Shown here: positions 1 to 10,329 of the stretch, piece after piece | Layout of the letters: every line of letters begins with the position of its first letter | Position numbering within the stretch: position 1 is the first letter of the stretch | Assembly: GCA_902587095.1 (NCBI GenBank) | Contig: CACIJY010000001.1 | Span: 1-64,000, forward strand | Origin: an uncultured Pelagibacteraceae bacterium | GTDB taxonomy: Bacteria; Pseudomonadota; Alphaproteobacteria; Pelagibacterales; Pelagibacteraceae | Reading direction: 5' to 3' | Length of the DNA: 64,000 nt | The notes under the pieces: generated by a model | The model's input: only the letters and a program-made list of their open reading frames with translations | Told to the model about the DNA's origin: nothing | Databases searched by the model: none | Translations under genes and position numbers: made by a program

Positions 1-565
1 TCTCATCTAAATAAAATAAACCTGAATCTTTCAAAATTTTTTCTTCAAATAATTTTTTAAAATTTAAATAACTCTTTGATTCAAACGGTACATAGCCTAA
101 AGAAAATTCTTTAGTAACTTCGCTATCTAGATTTCTTTTTTTCAAGTAATCTAAAACTTTTTTATTTTGATTATAAGTTGAGAGTAGATTTTGTCTGTTA
201 TTTTCAATATAAGTTGAATATATCTCTGTATAAATATTCCAATCTTTTTCTCTTTGTTCATCTTGTTTGGTAAATCTATATGGTTGTAGTCCGGCCTGAT
301 TTGCTAAACTTCTAACAGCTTCTCCAAATTTTAAATTTTGGGTTTTCATCAAAAAATCAAATATATTTCCATGCTCTCCTGTGCTAAAACAATGATAGAA
401 ACCTTTTTCATCATTAATTGTGAATGATGGTGTTTTTTCATTCTTAAATGGTGATAGACCTACAAATTCCTTGCCTCTTTTTTTAATTGTCACAAATTTA
501 GAAACTACTGTAGAAACTTTTAATCTTGATTTTATTTCTTCTAGATATTCTTTTGGGTATTTCAT
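1..565 (-). CDS. dnaG: DNA primase DnaG, N-terminal part (runs off the window)
   Basis: This is the bacterial replicative primase, which makes RNA primers for the replisome. The 188 visible residues read from an ATG at 565 (MKYPKEYLEEIKSRLK...) and cover the N-terminal zinc-binding domain and the start of the polymerase core; the C-terminus lies left of the window. The CHC2-like region is recognisable (GLSPFKNEKTPSF near residues 37-49, FYHCFSTGEHGN near 56-67). However, the usual Cys-x2-His and Cys-x2-Cys zinc ligands read Ser38, Lys41, Cys59 and Thr62, so three of four are gone. It lies 10 bp after yqeY on the same strand, which suggests an operon. The family call rests on the conserved surrounding motif. 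Confidence 0.93.
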   Translation of the reverse strand, partial: MKYPKEYLEEIKSRLKVSTVVSKFVTIKKRGKEFVGLSPFKNEKTPSFTINDEKGFYHCFSTGEHGNIFDFLMKTQNLKFGEAVRSLANQAGLQPYRFTKQDEQREKDWNIYTEIYSTYIENNRQNLLSTYNQNKKVLDYLKKRNLDSEVTKEFSLGYVPFESKSYLNFKKLFEEKILKDSGLFYLDE

Positions 566-575
566 ATTAGATTAG

Positions 576-1037
576 TCATTTATTCAAAAGCTCTTTTAAA
601 ACTTTACCAGCCAAAGAAAAATCTAATGTATCAGAATATTTTTTTTTTAACTCTCCCATAACCTTGCCCATATCTTTTATAGATGACGCTTTTGTAGAGC
701 CTATCACTTCACTACAAATTTTCTTTGTTTCTTCCTCGCTCATTTGTTTTGGTAAGTAGCTTGACAAAATTTCTTTCTCTTGTTTTTCAATTTGAAGCAA
801 ATCATCTCTGTTATTTTTCTTATAAACTTCGATTGATTCGGCTCTTTGTTTAATCATTTTCTTCAACATTTTTTTAATATCATCATCATCAGTCTCTTTT
901 TTTTTAGGTGCTGATCTATTGATAATATCTAATTCCTTAATGCCAGATAATATTAACCTGTAAGTTGATATTTTTATTTTATCTTTTAATTTAAGTGAAT
1001 TTTTGTAGTCCAAATCTATCTTGTCTCTAATAGCCAT
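576..1037 (-). CDS. yqeY: GatB/YqeY domain protein
   Basis: This is a small protein of the YqeY family, which is homologous to the C-terminal tail domain of the GatB amidotransferase subunit; its molecular role is not settled. An open frame extends to 1073, but family members begin at a motif like M-x-R-x-K-I, which matches the internal ATG at 1037 (MAIRDKIDLDYKNSLKLKD), giving about 153 aa. The conserved core (STYRLILSGIKELDI, then a basic helix, then LPKQMSEEE and the MGKVMGELKKKY segment) is present. It precedes dnaG by 10 bp on the same strand, a common alphaproteobacterial arrangement, and is divergent from carA. Confidence 0.85.
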   Translation of the reverse strand: MAIRDKIDLDYKNSLKLKDKIKISTYRLILSGIKELDIINRSAPKKKETDDDDIKKMLKKMIKQRAESIEVYKKNNRDDLLQIEKQEKEILSSYLPKQMSEEETKKICSEVIGSTKASSIKDMGKVMGELKKKYSDTLDFSLAGKVLKELLNK

Positions 1038-1147
1038 AATCTCAAACTTACTTTTAAAGAGAAATTTCTTCAAAAGAAAAAATAATTTTTTTTAGAATTT
1101 TCCATTAGATATGTTGCAGAAAAAAGGGTTTTATTGTATTAACCTTT

Positions 1148-1159
1148 AACTCATGAGTT
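1148..1159. promoter_or_regulatory. 12-bp perfect palindrome upstream of carA
   Basis: AACTCATGAGTT is a perfect inverted repeat that ends 4 bp before the carA start codon, inside the yqeY/carA divergent region. It could be an operator half-site pair overlapping the translation start. A weak promoter-like pair lies just upstream (TTGCAG at 1114-1119, a 17-bp spacer, then TATTAA at 1137-1142). The palindrome is seen directly; any regulatory role is inference. Confidence 0.3.
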
Positions 1160-1163
1160 GTAA

Positions 1164-2357
1164 TTGACATCAAAACAGAAAAACAAAACTTCAAATTTTT
1201 CTAATTTACGCCCAGCCATTTTAGTTCTTGAAAATAAGTCAATATTTAAAGGCATCGGATTAGGTTATCAAGGAGAGGCAACTGGGGAGGTTTGTTTTAA
1301 TACTTCGTTAACAGGTTATCAAGAAATTATATCTGATCCATCGTATGCTGGACAAATAATTAATTTTACTTTTCCTCACATAGGTAATGTTGGAACTAAT
1401 AACGAGGATATCGAGTCTGACAAAATTTGGACTAGAGGTGTAATATTTAATTCTGAAATAACAAGTCCTTCGAACTATAGATCTCTTCAAAATTTAGATA
1501 ACTGGCTGAAAAAAAATAAAATAGTTGGAATAACTGGTTTAGATACTAGGGGCTTAACAAATTTTATTAGGGATAAGGGAGCACCTAAAGGTACGATAGC
1601 AAATTTTAAAGACGGAAAATACAACATAAGTAAGTTAATAAATAAGTCAATAAATTGGCCTGGGTTAAAAGGCATGGATCTTGCTAAAGAGGTTACAACA
1701 CCAAAAACTTATACCTGGAAAGGATTAAAAACTTGGAAAAAAATTAAAGGATTTGAAAAAAATAAAAAAAAAAAATTCAAGATTGTTGCAATAGATTTTG
1801 GAATAAAGAAAAATATACTTAGATATTTTTCTAATTATGATTGTGAAGTTAAAGTAGTCTCATGCAAAAAAAAATCGGATGAAATTTTTAAATTAAAACC
1901 CCATGGTGTTTTTTTATCAAATGGTCCGGGAGATCCAGCTGCAACTGGAAAATATGCAATTAATGTTGTAAAAAATCTAATACAATGCGGTTTACCTTTA
2001 TTTGGTATTTGTTTGGGTCATCAAATATTAGCTCTTGCTTTAAACGCAAAAACAAGAAAAATGAAATTAGGACACAGAGGTGCTAACCATCCTGTAAAAA
2101 ATTTAATAACTAATAAAGTTGAAATAACAAGCCAAAACCATGGGTTTGAAGTAATCAAAGAAAGCTTAAAGAAAAATACTGAAATAACTCACTTATCCTT
2201 ATTTGATAATTCTATTGAAGGTATAAGATTAAAAAACAAACCAGTTTTTTCTGTTCAATACCATCCAGAGGCAAATCCAGGTCCCCAAGATAGCAAATAT
2301 TTATTTAGTCATTTCATGGAAGATGTAAAAAAATATGCCAAAAAGAAAAGATATTAA
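1164..2357 (+). CDS. carA: Carbamoyl-phosphate synthase small (glutaminase) subunit
   Basis: It hydrolyses glutamine and passes ammonia to CarB for carbamoyl phosphate, used in pyrimidine and arginine synthesis. The 397-aa length is normal. The N-terminal CPSase domain runs to about residue 150. The C-terminal class I amidotransferase domain has the nucleophile Cys283 in GICLGHQ and the His367/Glu369 pair in VQYHPEA. No in-frame ATG exists near the expected N-terminus, so the start is taken as TTG at 1164, about 10 residues before the conserved RPAILVLE; the true start could be slightly different. Its 3' end overlaps carB by 23 bp, so the two are almost certainly co-translated. Confidence 0.95.
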   Translation: MTSKQKNKTSNFSNLRPAILVLENKSIFKGIGLGYQGEATGEVCFNTSLTGYQEIISDPSYAGQIINFTFPHIGNVGTNNEDIESDKIWTRGVIFNSEITSPSNYRSLQNLDNWLKKNKIVGITGLDTRGLTNFIRDKGAPKGTIANFKDGKYNISKLINKSINWPGLKGMDLAKEVTTPKTYTWKGLKTWKKIKGFEKNKKKKFKIVAIDFGIKKNILRYFSNYDCEVKVVSCKKKSDEIFKLKPHGVFLSNGPGDPAATGKYAINVVKNLIQCGLPLFGICLGHQILALALNAKTRKMKLGHRGANHPVKNLITNKVEITSQNHGFEVIKESLKKNTEITHLSLFDNSIEGIRLKNKPVFSVQYHPEANPGPQDSKYLFSHFMEDVKKYAKKKRY

Positions 2358-5300
2358 AAAAATATTAGTTATTGGAGCTGGTCCAATAATTATTGGTCAA
2401 GCATGTGAGTTTGATTACTCTGGCACACAAGCTTGTAAAGCTCTCAAAGATGAGGGATATAAAGTCATATTAATTAATTCAAACCCTGCAACAATTATGA
2501 CTGATCCTGGCGTTGCAGATAAAACATATATTGAACCTATATCGCTAATAGTACTTGAGGAAGTTATAAAAAAAGAAAAACCTGATGCAATTTTACCAAC
2601 AATGGGTGGCCAGACTGCATTAAATCTTGCAATAAGTGCCGAAAAAATTGGATTATTAAAAAAATATAAAATTGAACTTATAGGTGCAAATTCAAAAGCA
2701 ATTGCTAATGCAGAGGATAGAAAAAAATTTAGAAAAAATATGACTGATATTGGTTTAGATTTACCCAGGTCTGAAATATTGAATACCTTATCAAATTCAA
2801 AAAAATGTCTAAAAAAAATAGGTTTACCTGCAATAATTAGACCTTCATTTACTTTGGGTGGTTTAGGTGGTGGAATTGCAAGAACAAAAAAGGATTTTTT
2901 TAAAATAGTAAAAGAGGGCATGAGAGAGTCGCCACAAAATCAAGTTTTGGTGGAAGAATGTCTTGATGGGTGGAAAGAGTTCGAGATGGAGGTGGTCAGA
3001 GATAAAAATGACAATTGTATTATAATTTGCTCAATTGAAAATGTTGATCCTATGGGGACCCACACAGGTGACTCGGTAACAATAGCCCCAGCCTTAACGC
3101 TAACTGATAAAGAATACCAGGTAATGAGAAATGCATCTATTGCATGTCTAAGAAAAATTGGTGTTGAAACTGGTGGCTCTAATGTTCAATTTGCAATTAA
3201 TCCTAAAAATGGAAGGATGGTAATAATTGAGATGAATCCAAGAGTTTCAAGATCATCGGCTCTAGCATCAAAAGCTACAGGTTTTCCAATTGCCAAAGTT
3301 GCTGCAAAGTTAGCAGTAGGTTATACCTTAGATGAACTTCAAAATGAAATTACAAAAGTAACACCAGCATCTTTCGAGCCAACCATAGATTACGTGGTAA
3401 CAAAAATTCCTAGATTTACCTTTGAGAAGTTTTCAGACACAGATGCAATTTTAGGTACCTCTATGAGATCTGTTGGTGAGGCAATGGCAATTGGAAGAAA
3501 TTTTAAAGAGTCTTTACAAAAAGCGCTTGTATCTCTTGAAATTGGCTTATCAGGATTAGACGACATATTTAATTATAATAAAAAAGAAATTTTAAAAAAA
3601 TTAAAAATTAATATCCCTAACAAGCTACTTCTTATTGCTGACGCATTTAGAAAAAAAATTTCAATAAATACGATTTACAAGTTATCTAAAGTTGACCCTT
3701 GGTTTTTAAATCAAATAAAAGAATTAGTTGAGGAAGAAAATAAATTAGCAATAAGAAGTCTACCAAATAAATTTGCGGAATTTAATAGAATAAAGTCTAT
3801 AGGATTTTCTGATAAAAAAATTTCTAAAATAACTGGAATAAATGAAAAAATAGTAAAATTAAAAAGAAAAGCTCTAAAAGTTTTGCCAGTCTTTAAAAAA
3901 GTTGATACATGCGCAGCTGAATTTAAGTCTTTTACTCCATATATGTATTCGACCTATCAAAGAAATTTTTCTTTTAAAATTGAGTGTGAATCCGAACCAA
4001 CTAATAAGAAGAAAATTATAATTCTTGGAGGGGGGCCTAATAGAATTGGTCAAGGAATAGAATTTGATTATTGCTGTTGTCAAGCTAGCTTTTCTTTGAA
4101 AGAAGCTGGATATGAAACAATCATGATTAATTGTAATCCTGAAACAGTTTCTACAGATTACGACACGAGTGATAGATTGTATTTTGAACCTTTGATTGAA
4201 GAATATGTTGAAAACATAATTTTAAAAGAAAAATCAAAAGGTAATCTCTTAGGTATAATTGCGCAATTTGGTGGCCAAACTCCTATTAAACTCGCAAAAT
4301 TTTTAAATGATAATAAATTGCCAATTTTAGGAACTCAATATACTTCAATTGATTTGGCAGAGGATAGAGACAGATTTAGAGAACTACTAATTAAGTTAAA
4401 ACTCAAGCAAGCAGAAAGTGGAATTGCATACAAGTTTAATCAAGCGATTAAAATTTCTGAAAAAATTGGCTTACCTGTTGTTGTTAGACCATCTTATGTT
4501 TTAGGAGGAAGAGCTATGGAGATAGTCCATGATAAAAGCCAATTAAAACAATTTATTAATGAAGCTTTTAAAGCATCAGAAAAAAATCCGATTTTAATTG
4601 ATAAATTTATTGATAATGCAATGGAAGTAGACGTTGATGCGATCTCCGATGGGAAAGATGTTTATGTTGCTGGAATAATGCAACATATTGAAGAGGCAGG
4701 GATTCACTCAGGCGACTCTGCTTGTTGCTTACCACCCGTATCTATAAAAGCAAATCTTTTAAAAGAATTAAAAGTTCAAACTAGAAAGCTAGCATTAGCA
4801 TTAAATGTTAGAGGATTTTTAAATATACAATTTGCAATAAAAAAAGATGAAATTTATGTAATTGAAGTTAATCCAAGAGCTAGCAGAACTGTACCTTTTG
4901 TCTCTAAAGCTAACGGTATACCGCTTGCAAAAATTGCATCGAGAATTATGTCAGGTGAAAAATTAAGTAAATATAAACTAAAATATAAAACTAATAAAAA
5001 ATTTGCTGTAAAAGAAGCAGTTTTTCCTTTTAATAAATTCCCTGATAGCGATGTATTATTGGGACCAGAGATGAAATCAACTGGAGAGGTTATGGGTTTT
5101 GATAAAGATTTTGGTATGGCGGTAGCAAAAAGTCAAATAGCTGCCTCAAATTCTTTGCCAACAAAAGGAATGGCTTTTTTGTCAGTCAAAGACTCTCATA
5201 AGCAGGAAATTGTTGGTATAGCTCAAAGATTGATTAAACTTGGATTCACTCTTTCGGCTACAAAAGGAACCTCGGATATTATTAAAAAGAATGGAATGAA

Positions 5301-5559
5301 ATGTAGAAAAATTAATAAAGTAAGTAGTGGCAGACCTCATATAGTCGATGTTTTAAATTCAAAACAAATATCTCTTGTAATAAATACTGGAGGTGGAAAC
5401 TCAGAGCATAGAATAAATGACGCGAGAGCTTTAAGAAGAGGGGCATTGGCAAATAAAATTCCGTATTGTACAAATATGTCTACTGCTTACTCTTTTCTTG
5501 AGGCGATAAAATCTTTGAAAACCACTAGACTAAAAGTCCAATCTTTACAGGATAATTAG
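2335..5559 (+). CDS. carB: Carbamoyl-phosphate synthase large subunit
   Basis: This is the large subunit that makes carbamoyl phosphate from bicarbonate, ammonia and two ATP. At 1074 aa it is full length. The tandem ATP-grasp halves are clear: the first starts with [19 protein letters not shown] near residue 13, and the second repeats the motif as [16 protein letters not shown] near residue 565. The C-terminal MGS-like allosteric domain ([12 protein letters not shown] onward) is present. It overlaps the end of carA. It ends 4 bp before the stop of a convergent gene, with no room for a conventional terminator. Confidence 0.97.
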   Translation: MPKRKDIKKILVIGAGPIIIGQACEFDYSGTQACKALKDEGYKVILINSNPATIMTDPGVADKTYIEPISLIVLEEVIKKEKPDAILPTMGGQTALNLAISAEKIGLLKKYKIELIGANSKAIANAEDRKKFRKNMTDIGLDLPRSEILNTLSNSKKCLKKIGLPAIIRPSFTLGGLGGGIARTKKDFFKIVKEGMRESPQNQVLVEECLDGWKEFEMEVVRDKNDNCIIICSIENVDPMGTHTGDSVTIAPALTLTDKEYQVMRNASIACLRKIGVETGGSNVQFAINPKNGRMVIIEMNPRVSRSSALASKATGFPIAKVAAKLAVGYTLDELQNEITKVTPASFEPTIDYVVTKIPRFTFEKFSDTDAILGTSMRSVGEAMAIGRNFKESLQKALVSLEIGLSGLDDIFNYNKKEILKKLKINIPNKLLLIADAFRKKISINTIYKLSKVDPWFLNQIKELVEEENKLAIRSLPNKFAEFNRIKSIGFSDKKISKITGINEKIVKLKRKALKVLPVFKKVDTCAAEFKSFTPYMYSTYQRNFSFKIECESEPTNKKKIIILGGGPNRIGQGIEFDYCCCQASFSLKEAGYETIMINCNPETVSTDYDTSDRLYFEPLIEEYVENIILKEKSKGNLLGIIAQFGGQTPIKLAKFLNDNKLPILGTQYTSIDLAEDRDRFRELLIKLKLKQAESGIAYKFNQAIKISEKIGLPVVVRPSYVLGGRAMEIVHDKSQLKQFINEAFKASEKNPILIDKFIDNAMEVDVDAISDGKDVYVAGIMQHIEEAGIHSGDSACCLPPVSIKANLLKELKVQTRKLALALNVRGFLNIQFAIKKDEIYVIEVNPRASRTVPFVSKANGIPLAKIASRIMSGEKLSKYKLKYKTNKKFAVKEAVFPFNKFPDSDVLLGPEMKSTGEVMGFDKDFGMAVAKSQIAASNSLPTKGMAFLSVKDSHKQEIVGIAQRLIKLGFTLSATKGTSDIIKKNGMKCRKINKVSSGRPHIVDVLNSKQISLVINTGGGNSEHRINDARALRRGALANKIPYCTNMSTAYSFLEAIKSLKTTRLKVQSLQDN

Positions 5560-5563
5560 ATCT

Positions 5564-6226
5564 TTAATTAACTTTCCAGTCTGTCTTAAAGGTAACATAG
5601 TTGACCTGAAGACATCTTCTTTCTTTTACGATTTCTTTTTTTTCCATACCATGCCATGTATTTGGGCCACTAGAAAAAAAATATCCATAATTATCTCTAT
5701 ATGGAACAGTTTTGGTCAGTTTAAGGTCTTTGTTATAAAAGTCAGTGCCAAGGTCCTCGCTTTCGTTTTCTTTATTAACGAATAACAAACATGACATTAA
5801 TTTTTCTTTTATGTCACAGTGTGGTTTTAACCAAAAACCTTTCCTGTCACATATAACCTCAACTCTTACGTAAGAATTGGATAGATCTTTATTAATTAAT
5901 TTAGATATCTTATTATGTGTTTCTTTGTTCTGAAGTTCTTCAATCAAGCTTTTTAATGCTGGAAAATTTTTTTCATTCTCTTTAGTTATAAAACATCTGA
6001 ATTTTAAAGCTTTGCCCCCATCTGATATACCTTCTCTAAATTCACCTTGACCACCATCAATTGCTCTTGTTCCGTCATAATTAATATTGTGTTCAATTGG
6101 ATTATCTATATCAGCTTTTATAATTTCATTAATTTGATCATCAGTAAGAGGTTTGTTTAGTTCCCAGTGATCAAAGGGTTCGCTGAATTTTGAGGAATTA
6201 TTATCTAATGATTTTAAAAATGACAT
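5564..6226 (-). CDS. 2-oxoglutarate/Fe(II)-dependent oxygenase family protein
   Basis: This 220-aa protein looks like a 2OG-Fe(II) dioxygenase of unknown substrate. The metal-binding triad is visible: His136 and Asp138 in KPHCD, and distal His192 in NTWHGM. Arg204 in KERRCLQVNYV is a good candidate for binding the 2OG carboxylate. There is no signal peptide or membrane segment, so it is probably cytosolic. Its start codon directly abuts the stop of the upstream ELM1-like gene, so the two are probably one operon. ELM1-like proteins are often linked to cell-surface or glycan functions, but the substrate cannot be read from this sequence. Confidence 0.7.
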   Translation of the reverse strand: MSFLKSLDNNSSKFSEPFDHWELNKPLTDDQINEIIKADIDNPIEHNINYDGTRAIDGGQGEFREGISDGGKALKFRCFITKENEKNFPALKSLIEELQNKETHNKISKLINKDLSNSYVRVEVICDRKGFWLKPHCDIKEKLMSCLLFVNKENESEDLGTDFYNKDLKLTKTVPYRDNYGYFFSSGPNTWHGMEKKEIVKERRCLQVNYVTFKTDWKVN

Positions 6227-7162
6227 TTATAATTTTTTTTTTAGTTCATATGCTATTCTTTTAGTTTCATCAAGTTTTTCATACTCCCAGAACTCTAATT
6301 TGTCATCAAATTCTCTTATGACATTCATTCTTTCAAATAATTTTCTGAAGTTTTGAAATCTAGTATCTTTTTTAGAAGGAGGTATCATTGCCACATATAA
6401 AGGTTTGCCAGTTAAAGCCGCTTCAGAAATCATTGAGCTAGAGTCGCAAGTAACAATTATGTAATCCGCAATTCCGAGAGATGATAAATATGCATCTTTA
6501 TCAACTTTATCAATGATTAGATGTTCTTTATTAAAGAATTTTTTTGCAAGATCTATTGTTTTAGACGGTGTTCTGTTTGAAGGTATTACTACTACCTGAA
6601 AATTATTATTAAGAACTTGTTTGCTAATTTTTGAGAAAATATTTAGTAAGTTTTGGTTTGAGTACGTATAATATTTAGTCGGGCCACCCAAAATCAAAGT
6701 AATAATTTTTTTTTCTTTTGATATTTTTTCGAACAAATAATTTTTTTTCTCATTAATTTCCTCAGTTGTTAAATAGTGAATTGCCCCTTTTGAGCTTAGG
6801 ATATTACCACCTTTTAAATTATCATGTTCGGGGGAAATAATATAATCGAAATTTTTAAAATTGACCTTTGGATCTTGGACATGGATGTTTTTTATTTTTT
6901 TGCCATTGATTTTTTTTAGAAATATTGATGGAATTACGCTTTTTCTCCCACATGAAATAATTATATCAAAGTCTCTTTTAATATTATTTTTAAAAACAAA
7001 TTTTTTAACAGGTGTAAATTTTGGTGGAATTAATTTCCAAAAACTATTTAATTCAACTTTTTCGTGAAAATAATCAAGATCAAGAGCTTTTGCTAAACCT
7101 TCTACCTGACTAATCATGCCATGTAATCCCTCTGTCAATAATAACCCTTTTAATTTGCTCAT
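6227..7162 (-). CDS. ELM1/DUF1022 family protein (GT-B-like fold)
   Basis: This 311-aa protein resembles the ELM1 family, whose plant member is needed for mitochondrial fission; the bacterial role is not established. Seen features are the N-terminal LLTEGLHGMISQVEGLAKAL, the central LGGPTKYYTY loop and the C-terminal DYIIVTCDSSSMISEAALTG segment. The last resembles the nucleotide-sugar-binding end of GT-B glycosyltransferases. It is divergent from trxB with only 21 bp between start codons and is followed without a gap by the 2OG oxygenase gene. Confidence 0.7.
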   Translation of the reverse strand: MSKLKGLLLTEGLHGMISQVEGLAKALDLDYFHEKVELNSFWKLIPPKFTPVKKFVFKNNIKRDFDIIISCGRKSVIPSIFLKKINGKKIKNIHVQDPKVNFKNFDYIISPEHDNLKGGNILSSKGAIHYLTTEEINEKKNYLFEKISKEKKIITLILGGPTKYYTYSNQNLLNIFSKISKQVLNNNFQVVVIPSNRTPSKTIDLAKKFFNKEHLIIDKVDKDAYLSSLGIADYIIVTCDSSSMISEAALTGKPLYVAMIPPSKKDTRFQNFRKLFERMNVIREFDDKLEFWEYEKLDETKRIAYELKKKL

Positions 7163-7183
7163 TAATTACTATATAGCTCTCAT

Positions 7184-8128
7184 ATGACTCAAAATCCAAC
7201 TAAACACACAAAAGTGTTAATAATTGGATCTGGACCAGCTGGATACACTGCTGCTGTTTATGCGGCAAGAGCTCTTCTGAAACCCATAATGGTTACGGGT
7301 ATGGAGCCAGGGGGACAATTAACGACTACTACTGATGTTGAAAATTATCCAGGTTTTGCTGAAGTTATCCAAGGTCCCTGGTTAATGGAACAAATGAGAG
7401 ATCAAGCAAAAGCTGTAGGAACAGAAATGATTGAAGATCATATTTCATCCGTAAACTTAAAATCAAAACCTTTTGAAGCAATCGGTGATGGTGGTCAAAA
7501 GTACACCGCTGACTCAATAATTATTTCAACAGGTGCTCAAGCAAGATGGTTAAATTTAGACTCAGAACAAAAATTTAGAGGCTTTGGTGTATCAGCATGT
7601 GCAACATGCGATGGGTTTTTTTTTAAAGATAAAACTGTTGCGGTAGTTGGTGGAGGTAATGCTGCTGTAGAAGAAGCAATGTTTTTAACAAAATTTGCAT
7701 CAAAAGTTAAACTCATTCACAGAAGAGACGAGTTAAGAGCAGAAAAAATGTTGCAAAAAAAACTCATGGAAAACAAAAAAATTGAAATTATTTGGGATAG
7801 TGTCGTTGAAGAAGTTATTGGTGATGATAATCCTAAAAACGTTAAAGGCTTAAAAATTAAAAATGTTAAAACAAATAAAATTGTTGACTTAGAATTGGAT
7901 GGTTTGTTTATAGCTATAGGTCACGATCCTGCAACTCAATTATTTAAAAATCAATTAAAAATGGATAAAGAAGGGTATTTGGTAACTAAATCAGATTCAA
8001 CAGAGACAAATATTCCAGGTGTATTTGCTGCTGGAGATGTGAAAGACAAAATTTTTAGACAAGCTGTTACAGCAGCGGGAATGGGATGTATGGCTGCGCT
8101 AGAGGCTGAAAAATATTTATCACATTGA
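7184..8128 (+). CDS. trxB: Thioredoxin reductase (NADPH)
   Basis: This flavoenzyme reduces thioredoxin with NADPH. It is 314 aa, the standard bacterial length. The FAD-binding GSGPAG is at residues 15-20, the redox-active Cys139-Ala-Thr-Cys142-Asp lies in the NADPH domain, GGGNAAVEEA is the NADPH-binding loop, and the C-terminal FAAGDVKD closes the FAD site. The divergent ELM1-like gene starts 21 bp away, so the trxB promoter probably extends into that gene. The ADP-ribosylglycohydrolase-like gene follows after 3 bp and is likely co-transcribed. Confidence 0.96.
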   Translation: MTQNPTKHTKVLIIGSGPAGYTAAVYAARALLKPIMVTGMEPGGQLTTTTDVENYPGFAEVIQGPWLMEQMRDQAKAVGTEMIEDHISSVNLKSKPFEAIGDGGQKYTADSIIISTGAQARWLNLDSEQKFRGFGVSACATCDGFFFKDKTVAVVGGGNAAVEEAMFLTKFASKVKLIHRRDELRAEKMLQKKLMENKKIEIIWDSVVEEVIGDDNPKNVKGLKIKNVKTNKIVDLELDGLFIAIGHDPATQLFKNQLKMDKEGYLVTKSDSTETNIPGVFAAGDVKDKIFRQAVTAAGMGCMAALEAEKYLSH

Positions 8129-8131
8129 TAA

Positions 8132-9079
8132 ATGAGAAATAATCTACATGTATTTTTAGGAGCAACAGTTGCTGATGCTGCGGCTAGACCATTGCATTGG
8201 GTTTATAACCAAAAAAAATTGAATAATTATATCAAAAGAAAAAGAGATTTTTCATTTTTAAAAAATAATAAAAGTCCCTTTTACAATATCAAAACAGGTA
8301 AAGTTTCGGGTTATAACGAGGTAGGCCAAGCTATGTTTAAAACATTGCTCGAAGGTCATGAAAATATAGAGGAAAGATTTAAAAAGAAAATCTTAAAGGT
8401 GTTTGGGCCTGGTAGTGATTATTGGAAAAATTTAAAGTTACGCTCAAAATACAGAAAAGTAAAAGATTGGCGTGGTATTATTAGAGGTCCTTGGATACAC
8501 CAGAATATAATAGAGACAATAGATAATATTAATAAAAACAAAAAAATTACTGGCGGAATTAAAGTCAATGAATCAGATGGTTATTGTGCAACACTTCCTT
8601 ACTTTTTATATTTTAATAATTTAAAATCTTTAAAAAAAATTATTTCAATAATCACGGTATCTAAACTAAGTATCAAATACAGTTTGGCTAAATTTTATTT
8701 ATTAGACCTTGCTTTAAAAGGTACAAAAGATCCTATAAGAGAATTTACCAAAATTTATAGAAAAAATAATCATTTTAAAAAAATTGTCGAAGATATTAAT
8801 CTTTTAAAAAAATTAAAAAAAGAACCCCATAGTAAAATAGTTAAGAAATTTGGTATGGCCTGCAGTTATCCCGGAACATTTAATAGTTCTATTCATGCAA
8901 TTTTGAGTTCAAAGTCCTATAAATCAGCTATATTAAAAACAATCAAGGCAGGCGGATGTAATTGTTCTAGATCTAATTTTATCGGCGCTTACTTTTCTGC
9001 ATTGAAAGGTGTAGGCACGATCCCAAAGGCCTGGATAAAAAAAACTATACCTGCAAAAAAAATCTTAAGCCAAAATTAA
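8132..9079 (+). CDS. ADP-ribosylglycohydrolase-fold protein, metal site altered
   Basis: This 315-aa protein has the ADP-ribosylglycohydrolase (DraG/ARH, J1-crystallin-like) outline: the N-terminal GATVADAAARPLHWVY and the C-terminal IGAYFSALKGVGTIPKAW. In active ARH enzymes the segment before that C-terminal helix is Gly-Gly-Asp-Thr-Asp-Thr and supplies metal ligands. Here it reads GGCNCSRSN from residue 274, so both aspartates are replaced by Cys276 and Cys278. This may be a non-hydrolase member of the superfamily. It lies 3 bp after trxB and ends in a hairpin shared with the convergent aminotransferase gene. Confidence 0.65.
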   Translation: MRNNLHVFLGATVADAAARPLHWVYNQKKLNNYIKRKRDFSFLKNNKSPFYNIKTGKVSGYNEVGQAMFKTLLEGHENIEERFKKKILKVFGPGSDYWKNLKLRSKYRKVKDWRGIIRGPWIHQNIIETIDNINKNKKITGGIKVNESDGYCATLPYFLYFNNLKSLKKIISIITVSKLSIKYSLAKFYLLDLALKGTKDPIREFTKIYRKNNHFKKIVEDINLLKKLKKEPHSKIVKKFGMACSYPGTFNSSIHAILSSKSYKSAILKTIKAGGCNCSRSNFIGAYFSALKGVGTIPKAWIKKTIPAKKILSQN

Positions 9080-9093
9080 AATTTTCTTAAGTT

Positions 9094-9095
<2 letters not shown>
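9064..9095. terminator. Candidate bidirectional terminator hairpin
   Basis: The two halves of the hairpin are CTTAAG-CC-AAAATT and AATTTT-CTTAAG, separated by AA. Together they form a 12-bp AT-rich stem with a two-base bulge. The stem is followed by TTTT on the plus strand and preceded by a run of A residues (a U tract for the minus-strand transcript). It sits at the junction of two convergent genes and overlaps the last codons of the plus-strand gene. It is low in GC, so strength is uncertain. Confidence 0.45.
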
Positions 9096-10305
<1,210 letters not shown>

Positions 10306-10329
10306 TTATTTTAATACTTTGTTTAATAT

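Noticed and set aside
1164-1169. TTGACA as a -35 promoter box at the carA start
   Set aside because: It coincides with the proposed start codon and no suitable -10 box follows at 16-18 bp before the coding sequence.
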